Shown: positions 1 through 7,750 of the stretch, piece by piece
How the letters are laid out: each line of letters begins with the position of its first letter
Numbering within the stretch: the first letter of the stretch is position 1
Origin: Azohydromonas australica DSM 1124
GTDB lineage: Bacteria; Pseudomonadota; Gammaproteobacteria; Burkholderiales; Burkholderiaceae_C
Length of the DNA stretch: 64,000 bases
Direction of reading: 5' to 3'
Assembly (NCBI RefSeq): GCF_000430725.1
Contig: NZ_KE387206.1
Location: forward strand, 101,516 to 165,515
The notes under the pieces: generated by a model
What the model saw: only the letters and a program-made list of their open reading frames with translations
The model's database searches: none
Told to the model about the DNA's origin: nothing
Program-made: the position numbers and the translations under genes

Positions 1-123
1 TCCGGCGGCGTGGACCTGGACTCCATCCGCCGCATCGCCGCCACCGGCGTGGACCGCATTTCCAGCGGCAAGCTCACCAAGGACGTGCGCGCGGTCGACC
101 TGTCGATGCGGGTGATCGGCTGA
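1..123 (+). CDS. nadC: Nicotinate-nucleotide pyrophosphorylase (quinolinate phosphoribosyltransferase), C-terminal end only
   Basis: Only the last 40 codons are inside the window; the gene starts upstream and ends at TGA 121-123. The readable tail contains GVDLDSIRRIAATGVDRIS followed by LTKDVRAVDLSMRV, the typical C-terminal strand and helix of NadC, where the family has a near-identical GVDxISxGxLTKxVxAxDxSMR segment. NadC condenses quinolinate with PRPP to nicotinate mononucleotide in de novo NAD synthesis in the cytoplasm. The assignment rests on this short tail, so it is good but not certain. A hairpin with a UUCG loop (130-147) and a T-tract terminator follow. Confidence 0.8.
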   Translation, partial: SGGVDLDSIRRIAATGVDRISSGKLTKDVRAVDLSMRVIG

Positions 124-179
124 GAAACGGGCGGCGTTCGCGCCGCCAGGGCCGTGAACACGGCCTAAACCAATTCATT

Positions 180-217
180 GCCGGGATGTGTGCGCTCCGC
201 GCCGCCCCGGCTTTTTT
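180..217 (+). terminator. Rho-independent terminator after nadC
   Basis: A GCCGGG stem (180-185) pairs with CCCGGC (206-211) and is followed directly by six T residues (212-217). The loop can form a small inner GCG/CGC stem. A separate perfect 7-bp stem with a UUCG tetraloop lies upstream at 130-147 and a GGCCGTG/CACGGCC stem at 149-164. Position and T-tract fit termination of the nadC transcript before the iron locus. Confidence 0.7.
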
Positions 218-278
218 CATGGGTTTTTTGCGCCGCATCAAAAACACCGTCGCGCCGCCGCCACGGTTGAAAGCTTTT

Positions 279-301
279 TGCAATTGCGAATTCTTATCAT
301 T
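279..301. promoter_or_regulatory. Fur-box-like site upstream of the iron locus
   Basis: The AT-rich stretch TGCAATTGCGAATTC (279-293) followed by TTATCATT (294-301) resembles the betaproteobacterial Fur box form TGCAAATGxGAATNATTxTCATT. It is the only AT-rich patch in the upstream region and lies 38 bp before the start of the first gene. A second, better palindromic Fur-like site precedes feoA at 4937-4955, which supports iron regulation of the whole locus. The match was judged by eye only. Confidence 0.6.
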
Positions 302-339
302 TGACTTCATGGGCGCGAGGGGCGTCCGAGGGTCAGGTG

Positions 340-1545
340 ATGCGGTCCAGAGTCATGAAACAGGTGCTCGCGGTGCTGGCCGCCGCGGTGTTGGCGGGTT
401 GTGGTGGCGGCGGTTCCAGCAGTGGCGGCAGCGAGGCCGGCACGGCGGCGACGGAGACGGCGCTGTCGGCGCAGGCGCAGCTGGGCGCGAAGATCTTCGT
501 GGACCAGACGCTGTCGGCCTCGGGCCGGCAGTCCTGCCAGAGCTGCCACGACCCGGCGCGCGCGCACGGCGCGCCCGATGACCACGCCGGACAGCCCGGC
601 GGCAAGGACACGCTGACCGACCAGGGCGGCCGCAGCTCGCCGTCCATCCGCTACCTGAAGTTCAACGCCAGCTTCGCCTTCGCCAACGACGGCACGCCCA
701 CCGGCGGCTTCTTCTGGGACGGGCGCGCCACCTCGCTCAAGGACCAGGCCGGCGGCCCGTTCCTGAACCCGGCCGAGATGGCCAACGACAGCGTCGAGGA
801 CGTGGTCGCCAAGGTGGCCAAGGCGTCCTACGCGGCCGAGTTCCGCCAGGTCTTCGGCCAGGACATCTTCAGCCGCCCGCAGGACGCCTACGACCGTCTC
901 AAGCTCGCGCTGCAGGCCTTCGAGCAGGAAGACCCGGCCTTCGCGCCCTTCAGCAGCAAGTACGACGAGGTGCTGCGCGGCAAGGCCACGCTGACGGCGC
1001 AGGAGCAGCGCGGGCTGGTGCTGTTCAACTCGCCGGCCAAGGGCAACTGCGCCGCCTGCCACCCGTCGGCCAAGGGCGCCGACGGCAGCCACCCGCTGTT
1101 CACCGACTTCAGCTACGACGCGCTGGGCGTGCCGCGCAACCCGAAGCTCAAGACGGTGCAGGACGACCCCGGCTTCTTCGACCTCGGCCTGTGCGCCTTG
1201 CCCGGCTTCGAGAGCCGCGCCGACCTGTGCGGCGCCTTCAAGGTGCCCACGCTGCGCAACGTGGCGCTGCGCGGCAGCTTCTTCCACAACGGCCGCTTCA
1301 CCGACCTCAAGGAAGTGCTGAGCTTCTACGTCACGCGCGACACCGACCCGGCGCGCTGGTACACGCAGGCCGACGGCAGCGTCGTGAAATTCGACGACCT
1401 GCCCGAGAGGTACCGGCGCAACGTCAACCGCACCGAGGCGCCCTACAACCGCCAGGCCGGCGCCGCGCCGGCACTGACCGAGGCCGAGATCGACGATCTC
1501 ATCGCCTTCCTCAAGACGCTCAACGACGGCTACGTCACGCCCTGA
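340..1545 (+). CDS. Di-heme cytochrome c peroxidase / MauG-family lipoprotein
   Basis: A 401-residue exported protein with two c-type heme sites, CQSCH (535-549) and CAACH (1048-1062), and the family's KVPTLRNVALRGSFFHNG segment near the C terminus. The N terminus carries a hydrophobic stretch ending in the lipobox LAGC, so it should be a periplasm-facing lipoprotein. ATG 340 was chosen because GAGGGTCAGG lies just upstream; ATG 355 is an alternative. Family members reduce peroxide or handle high-valent di-heme chemistry. As first gene behind a Fur-like box and ahead of an ApbE/FMN-binding/FeoAB set, it may act in periplasmic electron transfer or peroxide removal during iron reduction; that role is inferred. 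Confidence 0.85.
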   Translation: MRSRVMKQVLAVLAAAVLAGCGGGGSSSGGSEAGTAATETALSAQAQLGAKIFVDQTLSASGRQSCQSCHDPARAHGAPDDHAGQPGGKDTLTDQGGRSSPSIRYLKFNASFAFANDGTPTGGFFWDGRATSLKDQAGGPFLNPAEMANDSVEDVVAKVAKASYAAEFRQVFGQDIFSRPQDAYDRLKLALQAFEQEDPAFAPFSSKYDEVLRGKATLTAQEQRGLVLFNSPAKGNCAACHPSAKGADGSHPLFTDFSYDALGVPRNPKLKTVQDDPGFFDLGLCALPGFESRADLCGAFKVPTLRNVALRGSFFHNGRFTDLKEVLSFYVTRDTDPARWYTQADGSVVKFDDLPERYRRNVNRTEAPYNRQAGAAPALTEAEIDDLIAFLKTLNDGYVTP

Positions 1546-1589
1546 AGAGCGCGCCCACCGATTTCCGGCCTCCAGAAGAAAGCAGTCTC

Positions 1590-2969
1590 ATGAAGATCGA
1601 TCCCCGTTTCGCCCTGCGGCCGCTGGCGGCCGCGCTGCTGCTGGGCTGCGGCCTGGCCCACGCGCAGAGCACCGGCGAGACCGCGCTGATGAAGCGCCTG
1701 GACCAGCTCGCCGCCGAACTCGCCGCCGTCAAGGCCGAGCTGGCGACGCTGCAGCAGCAGCGCGCGAATGCCCCCGCGCCTGCCGGCCAGGCCGCCCCTG
1801 CCGCGCAGCCTGCGGCCGTGGCCCGGACGGCGCCCGCCGCCCAGCCCGCCCCCGTGGCTGCGGCGCCCGTCGCCCCTGCGGAGGACACGGCGGGCGGTGC
1901 CCGCTACAGCGTGTCGGCGGGCAGCGCCACCGTGATCGGCGGCTACGGCGAGATCAACTACAACCGCCCGAAGAACTCGTCGCGCGACGCACAGGCCGAC
2001 CTGCGCCGCGCCGTGCTCGGCATCCAGCACCGCTTCGACGAGCGCACCAAGGTCGTGACGGAGCTGGAGGTGGAGCACGCCGTGAGCTCCGCCGGCGACG
2101 TGGGCGAGGTGGCGCTGGAGCAGGCCTACATCGAGCACCAGTTCACGCCCACCTGGGCCGCCCGCGCGGGCCTGTTCCTGGTGCCCATGGGCCTGATCAA
2201 CGAGAACCACGAGCCCACCGCCTACTACGGCGTGGAGCGCAATTTCGTGGAGACGGCCATCATCCCCAGCACCTGGCGCGAGGGCGGGGTGCAGGCCGTG
2301 GGCAGCTTCGACAACGGCCTGACGCTGCAGGCCGGCGTGGCCACCGGCTTCAACGTCAACAAGTGGGACCCGGCCGAAGGGCGCGAGTCGCCGCTGGGCG
2401 CCATCCACCAGGAGCTGGCGCAGGCGCAGGCGCGCGATCTGTCGGTGTTCGGCGCGCTGAACTGGCGCGGCATCCCGGGGCTGCTGGTGGGCGGCGGCGT
2501 GTTCAGCGGCGGCGCCTCGCACGGTATCAGCGTGACCAAGTCGCGCGTGACGCTGTGGGACCTGCACGCGCGCTGGACGCCGGGCCGCTGGGACCTGGCC
2601 GCCGTCTACGCCCGCGGCAGCATCAGCAACAGCGCCGCGCTCAACAACGAGTTCGGCATCGTCGGCTCCGACGCGCCGATCCCGCGCAACTTCGACGGCG
2701 GCTACCTGCAGGCGGCCTACAAGCTGTGGGAGAGCGGCAGCTACAAGCTCAAGCCCTTCGTGCGCGCGGAGCGCTTCAACGTCGCGCGCCGCTATGCCGA
2801 CGGCCTGGGCCCCATCGCCACGCCCAACGGCCTGCCCACCGAGCGCGTGCTCACGGCCGGCGCCAACTTCGACATCGGCTCCGGCGTGGTGCTCAAGGCC
2901 GACTACCAGAAGTTCAAGCAGAACAAGGACCTGGACCGCTTCGACCTCGGCCTGGGCTGGAGTTTCTGA
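1590..2969 (+). CDS. Outer-membrane beta-barrel (porin-like) protein with N-terminal coiled coil
   Basis: A 459-residue protein with a signal peptide ending around AHA-QS, then a short heptad-rich segment (LMKRLDQLAAELAAVKAELATL), an Ala/Pro-rich linker (about residues 65-105), and a C-terminal barrel with alternating strands such as ATVIGGYGEINYNRP and a final LGLGWSF ending in Phe, the usual outer-membrane sorting signal. The arrangement resembles phosphate-selective (OprO/P-like) and DcaP-type porins. It starts 44 bp after the peroxidase gene and abuts the next gene (TGA then ATG with no gap), so it belongs to the iron operon. A role in iron or ligand passage across the outer membrane is inferred. 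Confidence 0.7.
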   Translation: MKIDPRFALRPLAAALLLGCGLAHAQSTGETALMKRLDQLAAELAAVKAELATLQQQRANAPAPAGQAAPAAQPAAVARTAPAAQPAPVAAAPVAPAEDTAGGARYSVSAGSATVIGGYGEINYNRPKNSSRDAQADLRRAVLGIQHRFDERTKVVTELEVEHAVSSAGDVGEVALEQAYIEHQFTPTWAARAGLFLVPMGLINENHEPTAYYGVERNFVETAIIPSTWREGGVQAVGSFDNGLTLQAGVATGFNVNKWDPAEGRESPLGAIHQELAQAQARDLSVFGALNWRGIPGLLVGGGVFSGGASHGISVTKSRVTLWDLHARWTPGRWDLAAVYARGSISNSAALNNEFGIVGSDAPIPRNFDGGYLQAAYKLWESGSYKLKPFVRAERFNVARRYADGLGPIATPNGLPTERVLTAGANFDIGSGVVLKADYQKFKQNKDLDRFDLGLGWSF

Positions 2970-3509
2970 ATGCGTGTCCTGACCACGCTCGCGGTCCCGC
3001 TGGCCCTGGCGCCGGTGGGCGCCTTCGCCGTGGAGTACATGACGGCGGAGCAGGCCGCGAAGCTGATGTTCCCGGACGCCGAGCGCTTCGAGGCGCGCGC
3101 GCTGGCGCTGGACGCCGCGCAGATGCAGCAGCTCGCCGCCCGCGGCGTGGCGCCGCGCTCGGCGCAGTGGAACGTGCAGGCCGCGCTGCGCGGCACGCAG
3201 GTGCTGGGCTACGTGGTGGCGGACGCCGTGATCGGCAAGTTCGAGCTCATCGGCTATGCGGTGGGCTTGTCCGCCGACGGCGCGGTGAAGCAGGTGGAGA
3301 TCCTGTCGTACCGCGAGAGCCACGGGCACGAGATCCGGCTGCCGGCGTGGCGCAAGCAGTTCGTGGGCAAGACGGCCGCCGCGCCGCTGCGCGTGGGCGA
3401 GGACATCTCCAACATCAGCGGCGCCACGCTGAGCTGCACCCACGTCACCGAGGGCGTGCGGCGCATCGTGGCGGTGGTGGAGACAGCCCGCAAGGGCGGA
3501 GCCTTGTGA
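2970..3509 (+). CDS. Exported FMN-binding domain protein (ApbE substrate candidate)
   Basis: A 179-residue protein with a signal peptide (cleavage near AFA-VEY) and one FMN-binding domain of the NqrC/RnfG type. The flavinylation motif SGAT is at residues 150-153, with Thr153 the expected phosphoester-linked FMN acceptor, inside ISNISGATLSCTHVTEGVRR. The upstream glycine-rich strand (ELIGYAVGLSADGAVKQVEIL) is also typical. It abuts the porin gene and is followed after 7 bp by apbE, whose product attaches FMN to such motifs. It therefore should be a small periplasmic flavoprotein electron carrier; the link to Feo-dependent iron uptake comes from the operon and is inferred. Confidence 0.85.
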   Translation: MRVLTTLAVPLALAPVGAFAVEYMTAEQAAKLMFPDAERFEARALALDAAQMQQLAARGVAPRSAQWNVQAALRGTQVLGYVVADAVIGKFELIGYAVGLSADGAVKQVEILSYRESHGHEIRLPAWRKQFVGKTAAAPLRVGEDISNISGATLSCTHVTEGVRRIVAVVETARKGGAL

Positions 3510-3516
3510 GGCCCTG

Positions 3517-4329
3517 ATGCCGCAGCCCGCCGTGCCCGATCCCGCGCTTTCGCCGGGGCAGGGCGACGGCTGGGTTGCGGGCACAACTGCTTTTCCATCG
3601 GCCTGGCACCGCCGCGCCCGCCCGCTCCTGGGCACCCTGGTGGAAGTGGCCGCCGACGCCGCCGCGCCGCCCGCCGCGCTGGAGCAGGCCTTCAGCGCGA
3701 TCGAGGCCGTGCAGGCGGCGCTCTCGCGCTTCGAGCCCGGCAGCGACCTGGGCCGCTTCGAGCGGCTGCCTGCCGGCGGGTCGCTGGCGCTGCACCCGGC
3801 TGGCGCGCGTGCGCTGCGCGCGGCGCAGGCGCTGCACACCGTCACCGGCGGCGCCTTCGACGTGGCGCTGGGCAGCGGGCGCTGGCGCTGCGAAGGCGGC
3901 CGGCTGCTGAAGCTCGACGCCGCCACCCGGCTGGACCTGGGCGGCCTGGCCAAGGGCTACGCGGTGGACCGCGCCGTGGAGGCGCTGCGTCGCGCGGGCG
4001 CCCGTGCCGGCTGGGTCAACGCCGGCGGCGACCTGCGCGCCTTCGGCCCAGTGCAGCTGCCGCTGCGGCTGCGCGACGAGGCGCACGGCGGCGTGCGCGA
4101 GCTGGGATTTCTGCACGAAGGCGCCTTCGCCACCAGCCACTACGGACCCGGCAGCCGCAGCCGGCTGTTCGGCGCCGGGGAGAATGCCGGGTTTTGCCAT
4201 GTCAGCGTGGCGGCGCCGCGCGCCCTGTGGGCCGACGCGCTGACCAAGCTGGTGGCGCTGGACATCGAGGTGGCGCCGCTGCTGTTGCGGCGCCTGGGAG
4301 CACAGGCATGGGTCCATCCGAACCCCTGA
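3517..4329 (+). CDS. apbE: FAD:protein FMN transferase (ApbE family)
   Basis: A 270-residue ApbE-family protein that moves FMN from FAD onto a Thr of a SGAT motif, normally outside the cytoplasmic membrane and Mg2+ dependent. Seen in the sequence are the early RARPLLGTLVEV strand, the signature LDLGGLAKGYAVD and WVNAGGDLRAFG, and a late ALWADALTKLVAL helix. It is short compared with the usual 300-350 residues and has no clear signal peptide, so either it works in the cytoplasm or the true N terminus is unusual. Its neighbour upstream is the obvious substrate. The 3' end overlaps the next gene by 22 nt, pointing to translational coupling. Confidence 0.88.
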   Translation: MPQPAVPDPALSPGQGDGWVAGTTAFPSAWHRRARPLLGTLVEVAADAAAPPAALEQAFSAIEAVQAALSRFEPGSDLGRFERLPAGGSLALHPAGARALRAAQALHTVTGGAFDVALGSGRWRCEGGRLLKLDAATRLDLGGLAKGYAVDRAVEALRRAGARAGWVNAGGDLRAFGPVQLPLRLRDEAHGGVRELGFLHEGAFATSHYGPGSRSRLFGAGENAGFCHVSVAAPRALWADALTKLVALDIEVAPLLLRRLGAQAWVHPNP

Positions 4330-4925
4330 AGAAACATGCGCCGGCCACCGGGCCGGTCCGGCCGGCGTCCAGGCCGTCGCACGGCGGCGCCGGCGCGGGC
4401 GGCGTGATCGACTTGGCCCTGGCCAAGCACGCGGCGGTGCGCCGCGGCGCCGCGGCCACGGGGCCGGTGCTGACGGTCGCCACTTGGCAGCGCGTGCTGC
4501 TGCTGGGCACGGCGGTGCTGCTGCTGGCCAGTGGCGGCGCGTGGCTGGCGGTGCACTACCTGCTGGGCGCGGGCGCCGGGGAGCTGCCGCATCCGACGGA
4601 GCCGTGGCTGATGCGGCTGCACGGCCTGGGCGCCTTCGCCGCGCTGTTCGCCGGCGGCTCGATGGCTGGCGCGCACGTGGGCGCCGGCTGGCGCGTGTCG
4701 GCGCGGCTGGGCACGCAGCGCCGCAGCGGCCTGGCGCTGTGCACCCTGCTGGCGCTGACCGCGCTCAGCGCCTACCTGCTCTATTACTTCGCGCCCGAGG
4801 ACTGGCGCGGGCTCCTGGGCTGGGTCCACGCCGGGCTGGGCGCGGCACTGGCCGCCACCGGCGGATGGCACGCCCGCCGCCGGGTTTTGCGTCAGCGCAA
4901 ACCCGCAGCAGATACGGCCCGTTAG
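4308..4925 (+). CDS. Four-helix inner-membrane protein, possible b-type cytochrome of the iron locus
   Basis: A 205-residue protein with a long basic cytoplasmic N terminus (1-58) and four predicted membrane helices at about 61-84, 103-121, 140-161 and 170-188. Histidines sit within or at the edges of helices (His83, His105, His123, His174, His188), the pattern expected of a small b-type cytochrome such as DUF4405 or b561-like proteins, but I cannot assign a family with confidence. ATG 4308 lies inside the end of apbE. In context it could pass electrons from quinol to the exported FMN protein. Membrane topology is visible; heme binding and function are inference. Confidence 0.6.
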   Translation: MGPSEPLKKHAPATGPVRPASRPSHGGAGAGGVIDLALAKHAAVRRGAAATGPVLTVATWQRVLLLGTAVLLLASGGAWLAVHYLLGAGAGELPHPTEPWLMRLHGLGAFAALFAGGSMAGAHVGAGWRVSARLGTQRRSGLALCTLLALTALSAYLLYYFAPEDWRGLLGWVHAGLGAALAATGGWHARRRVLRQRKPAADTAR

Positions 4926-4936
4926 TCGCGGGTGAT

Positions 4937-4955
4937 AATGAGACAAACTCTCATT
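4937..4955. promoter_or_regulatory. Fur-box-like palindrome upstream of feoA
   Basis: AATGAGACAAACTCTCATT is a 19-bp inverted repeat with perfect 7-bp arms (AATGAGA / TCTCATT) and a 5-bp centre, and it matches the Fur consensus form AATGAGAATNATTCTCATT outside the centre. It lies 23 bp before the feoA ATG, in the only gap of the locus, so feoAB may have its own iron-repressed promoter in addition to readthrough from upstream. Confidence 0.72.
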
Positions 4956-4978
4956 TAGACAACCCGCCTCGCGTGCCC

Positions 4979-5221
4979 ATGCTGCTTTCCGACCTGCCCA
5001 ACGGCGCCAGCGCCACCGTGCAGCGCGTGCTGCCCGAAGCCCCTCCGCTGGACGCCGCCGCGCTGCGCCGGCTGGGCGAGCTGGGCTTCCTGCCCGGCGA
5101 GCCGGTGCAGGTGCTGCGCCGCGGTCCGGGCGGGCGCGAGCCCATTGCCGTGACGGTGGGGCAGACGATGTTTGCGCTGCGCCTGGCCGAGGCGCGCTCC
5201 ATCGAAGTGATTCCCGACTGA
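4979..5221 (+). CDS. feoA: Ferrous iron transport protein A
   Basis: An 80-residue SH3-like FeoA protein: LLSDLPNGASATVQRV, LRRLGELGFLPGEPVQVLRRGPGG and the final strand FALRLAEARSIEVIP follow the family pattern. FeoA is a small cytoplasmic partner that helps FeoB import Fe(II). ATG 4979 is preferred; an in-frame GTG lies two codons upstream. The gene sits 17 bp before feoB and behind a Fur-like palindrome, consistent with iron repression. Confidence 0.9.
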   Translation: MLLSDLPNGASATVQRVLPEAPPLDAAALRRLGELGFLPGEPVQVLRRGPGGREPIAVTVGQTMFALRLAEARSIEVIPD

Positions 5222-5237
5222 GAAGGCCTGAACGTCG

Positions 5238-7121
5238 ATGAGCGCCGCCGATCTGCCGTCCCCCGTCGCGCTGCCCAGCGTGGCGCTGGTGGGCAACCCC
5301 AACTGCGGCAAGACCGCGCTGTTCAACCTGCTCACCGGCGCGCGGCAGAAGGTCGCCAACTACGCCGGCGTGACCGTGGAGCGCAAGCTGGGCATGGCCC
5401 GGCTGCCCGGCGGCCATGGCGTGCAGGTGATCGACCTGCCCGGCGCCTACAGCCTGCGCCCGGCCACGCCCGACGAGGAAGTGACGCTGCAGGTGCTGCA
5501 AGGGCAGCGCGTGGGCGAGGCGGTGCCGGACTACATCGTCGCCGTGGTGGACACCACCAACCTGCGCATGAACCTGCGCCTGGTGCTGGAGCTCAAGAGC
5601 CTGGGCCGGCCGATGATGCTGGCGCTCAACATGGCCGATGTGGCGCGCGCCCGCGGCCTGACGGTGGACGTGGCGAAGCTCTCCGCCGAGCTGGGCATGC
5701 CGGTGGTCGAAACCATTGCCGTGAAGGGCGACGGCCACCGGGCGCTGATGGACCAGCTGGTGAAGCACCTGCAGTCCGACCCGCCCGATCCCGCGCTCAA
5801 TGCGCCGCACGTGCTGTCACTGCCCGACAGCAGCACGCTGCAGCAGGAGGTGCGCCGCATCCTGGAGGTTGCCGCGCCCAGCGCGCTCAAGGCCCAGCGC
5901 TTCCACTACAAGCTCGACGCCTGGGTGATGCATCCGGTGTGGGGCCTGGTGATCCTGGCGGCGCTGCTGTTCATCGTGTTCCAGGCCGTGTTCTCCTGGG
6001 CCAGCGTGCCCATGGACGCAATCGAGGCCGGCTTTGCCCACCTCGGCGAGTGGACCACCGCGCACATGGCCGACGGCCCGCTGCGCAGCCTGCTGGTGGA
6101 CGGCGCCATCGCCGGCGCCGGCGGCGTGCTGGTGTTCCTGCCGCAGATCCTCATCCTGTTCCTCTTCATCCTCATCCTGGAGGACTCTGGCTACCTGCCG
6201 CGCGCAGCCTTCCTGCTGGACAACCTGATGGGCCGCGTGGGCCTGTCGGGCCGCGCCTTCATCCCGCTGCTCTCCAGCTTCGCCTGCGCGGTGCCGGGGG
6301 TGATGGCCACGCGCACCATCACGCACTGGCGCGACCGGCTGGCGACGATCATGGTCGCGCCGCTGATGACCTGCTCCGCGCGGCTGCCGGTGTACGCGCT
6401 GCTCATCGGCGCCTTCATCCCGGAGCGCTCGGTCGGCCCCTTCAACCTGCAGGGCCTGACGCTGTTCGCGCTCTATGTGGCGGGCGTGTTCTCGGCGATG
6501 GCGGTGGCCTGGGTGTTCAAGCGCGTGTGGCACCGCAGCCGCTACCAGCCGCTGATGCTGGAGCTGCCGCCGTACCGCGTGCCGGGCCTGCGCAACGTGG
6601 GTCTGGGGCTGTGGGAGCGCGCGCGCATCTTCCTGCGCCGGGTGGGCACGATCATCTTCGCGCTGACGGTGCTGCTGTGGTTCCTCTCCAGCTACCCGGC
6701 GCCGCCGGCGGACTGGAGCGGCACGGCCATCGAGTACAGCTTCGCCGGGCGCCTGGGGCGCTTGCTGGAAGTGGTGTTCTCGCCGCTGGGCTTCAACTGG
6801 CAGATCTCCATCGCGCTGGTGCCGGGCATGGCCGCGCGCGAGGTGGTGGTCAGCGCGCTGGGCACGGTGTACGCGCTCTCGGGCGACGGGGTGGACCAGG
6901 CGCTGGCGCCGCTGATCGCGCAGCAGTGGTCGCTGGCCACCTGCTTCTCGCTGCTGGCGTGGTTCGTGTTCGCGCCGCAGTGCATCTCGACGCTGGCCGC
7001 GGTCAAGCGCGAGACGAACGCCTGGCGCTATCCGATCGCCATGGCCGTGTACCTGTTCGGGCTGGCCTACCTGGCGGCTTTCATCACCTACCGCGTCGCG
7101 CTGGCGCTCGGAGGAGGCTGA
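5238..7121 (+). CDS. feoB: Ferrous iron transporter FeoB
   Basis: A 627-residue FeoB. The N-terminal G domain shows the P-loop GNPNCGKT (residues 19-26), a DLPGAYSL G3 region and NMAD as G4, followed by a helical linker and the membrane domain with gate motifs including SSFACAVPGVMATRTI and LVPGMAAREVVVSALGT. FeoB imports Fe(II) across the inner membrane under control of GTP binding. It is shorter than E. coli FeoB (773) but within the range of beta-proteobacterial forms. It is followed after one base by a small Cys-rich gene. The operon places it at the receiving end of a predicted ferric-reduction chain. Confidence 0.95.
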   Translation: MSAADLPSPVALPSVALVGNPNCGKTALFNLLTGARQKVANYAGVTVERKLGMARLPGGHGVQVIDLPGAYSLRPATPDEEVTLQVLQGQRVGEAVPDYIVAVVDTTNLRMNLRLVLELKSLGRPMMLALNMADVARARGLTVDVAKLSAELGMPVVETIAVKGDGHRALMDQLVKHLQSDPPDPALNAPHVLSLPDSSTLQQEVRRILEVAAPSALKAQRFHYKLDAWVMHPVWGLVILAALLFIVFQAVFSWASVPMDAIEAGFAHLGEWTTAHMADGPLRSLLVDGAIAGAGGVLVFLPQILILFLFILILEDSGYLPRAAFLLDNLMGRVGLSGRAFIPLLSSFACAVPGVMATRTITHWRDRLATIMVAPLMTCSARLPVYALLIGAFIPERSVGPFNLQGLTLFALYVAGVFSAMAVAWVFKRVWHRSRYQPLMLELPPYRVPGLRNVGLGLWERARIFLRRVGTIIFALTVLLWFLSSYPAPPADWSGTAIEYSFAGRLGRLLEVVFSPLGFNWQISIALVPGMAAREVVVSALGTVYALSGDGVDQALAPLIAQQWSLATCFSLLAWFVFAPQCISTLAAVKRETNAWRYPIAMAVYLFGLAYLAAFITYRVALALGGG

Positions 7122-7122
7122 C

Positions 7123-7374
7123 ATGACGGTGCAAACGCTGATCGTCGCGCTGCTGGTGGCCTGGGCCTCGGCCTACGCGGCCTGGGTGCTGATGCCCGCG
7201 CCGCTCAAGCGCGGACTGCTGGGTTTCGTGCAGCGCCACTGCCCAGGGCTGGCGCGGCGCGTGGCGGCGGGCGAGGGCGGCTGCGGCGGGTGCAGCGGCT
7301 GCGGGCCGGCGCCGGCGAAGAGGGCTTCCGGGGCGGACGTGAAGACCATCCAGGTGCATCGGCGCAAGGCCTGA
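7123..7374 (+). CDS. Small membrane-anchored Cys-rich protein of the feo operon
   Basis: An 83-residue protein with one N-terminal membrane helix (about residues 5-25), then a basic segment and a Cys cluster CGGCSGC (Cys54, Cys57, Cys60; Cys40 upstream) and a basic tail. It follows feoB with one base between stop and start, so it is translated with it. Small proteins at this position are often called FeoC-like, but this one has no visible winged-helix; the CxxCxxC cluster could bind iron or a cluster and sense or chaperone Fe(II). The function is unknown. Confidence 0.7.
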   Translation: MTVQTLIVALLVAWASAYAAWVLMPAPLKRGLLGFVQRHCPGLARRVAAGEGGCGGCSGCGPAPAKRASGADVKTIQVHRRKA

Positions 7375-7507
7375 GGCCGGCCTGGCTTGCCGGCTGGAGG
7401 AGCGCTTCGCAGGGGCTTCTTTGCGCCAGACCGGCGAAGGTGCGGTGGTGGCCGGGGACAGTCAAAGCGTTCCCGGAGGACGAAGTACGGGCGGCGGCCT
7501 CTCTGCT

Positions 7508-7658
7508 TCGTCATTCCCGCAAAGGCGGGAATCCAGGCGGCCCCACGTCATCCCGAAGCCTGGGTGCTGCGAACCAGGACCCAAGCCCTGGCGTTCCGAC
7601 CAATCTGCTTGTGGCGGCTTGGGGGCCGCCTGGACTCCCGCCTGCGCGGGAGTGACGA
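7508..7658. repeat. REP/MITE-like element with long imperfect terminal inverted repeats
   Basis: The 376-bp gap between the feo operon and the next gene (7375-7750) is filled mainly by this element. Left end TCGTCATTCCCGC then GCGGGAATCCAGGCGGCCCC, right end GGGGGCCGCCTGGACTCCCG then GCGGGAGTGACGA: the ends are about 38-nt inverted repeats, and each end also folds as its own short CCCGC/GCGGG hairpin. The central 75 bp is unique. Such CATTCCCGCxxxxGCGGGAATCC elements are dispersed in many proteobacterial genomes. It may also stop convergent transcription from both sides. No other feature is visible in the gap. Confidence 0.7.
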
Positions 7659-7750
7659 GTCGGTGTGCGAGGCGGCCCGGCTCACGAGATGCGGGAGTTT
7701 GGAAATCTCCCCGGACAACACCGGGCGCACGCCGCAATCGTGTCGCTTCC

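Noticed and set aside
1530..3953. Long minus-strand reading frame of 807 codons opposite the porin, FMN-binding and apbE genes
   Set aside because: It lies antisense to four well-supported genes, has Arg/Ala/His-rich low-complexity translation and no recognisable domain; it is an artefact of high GC.
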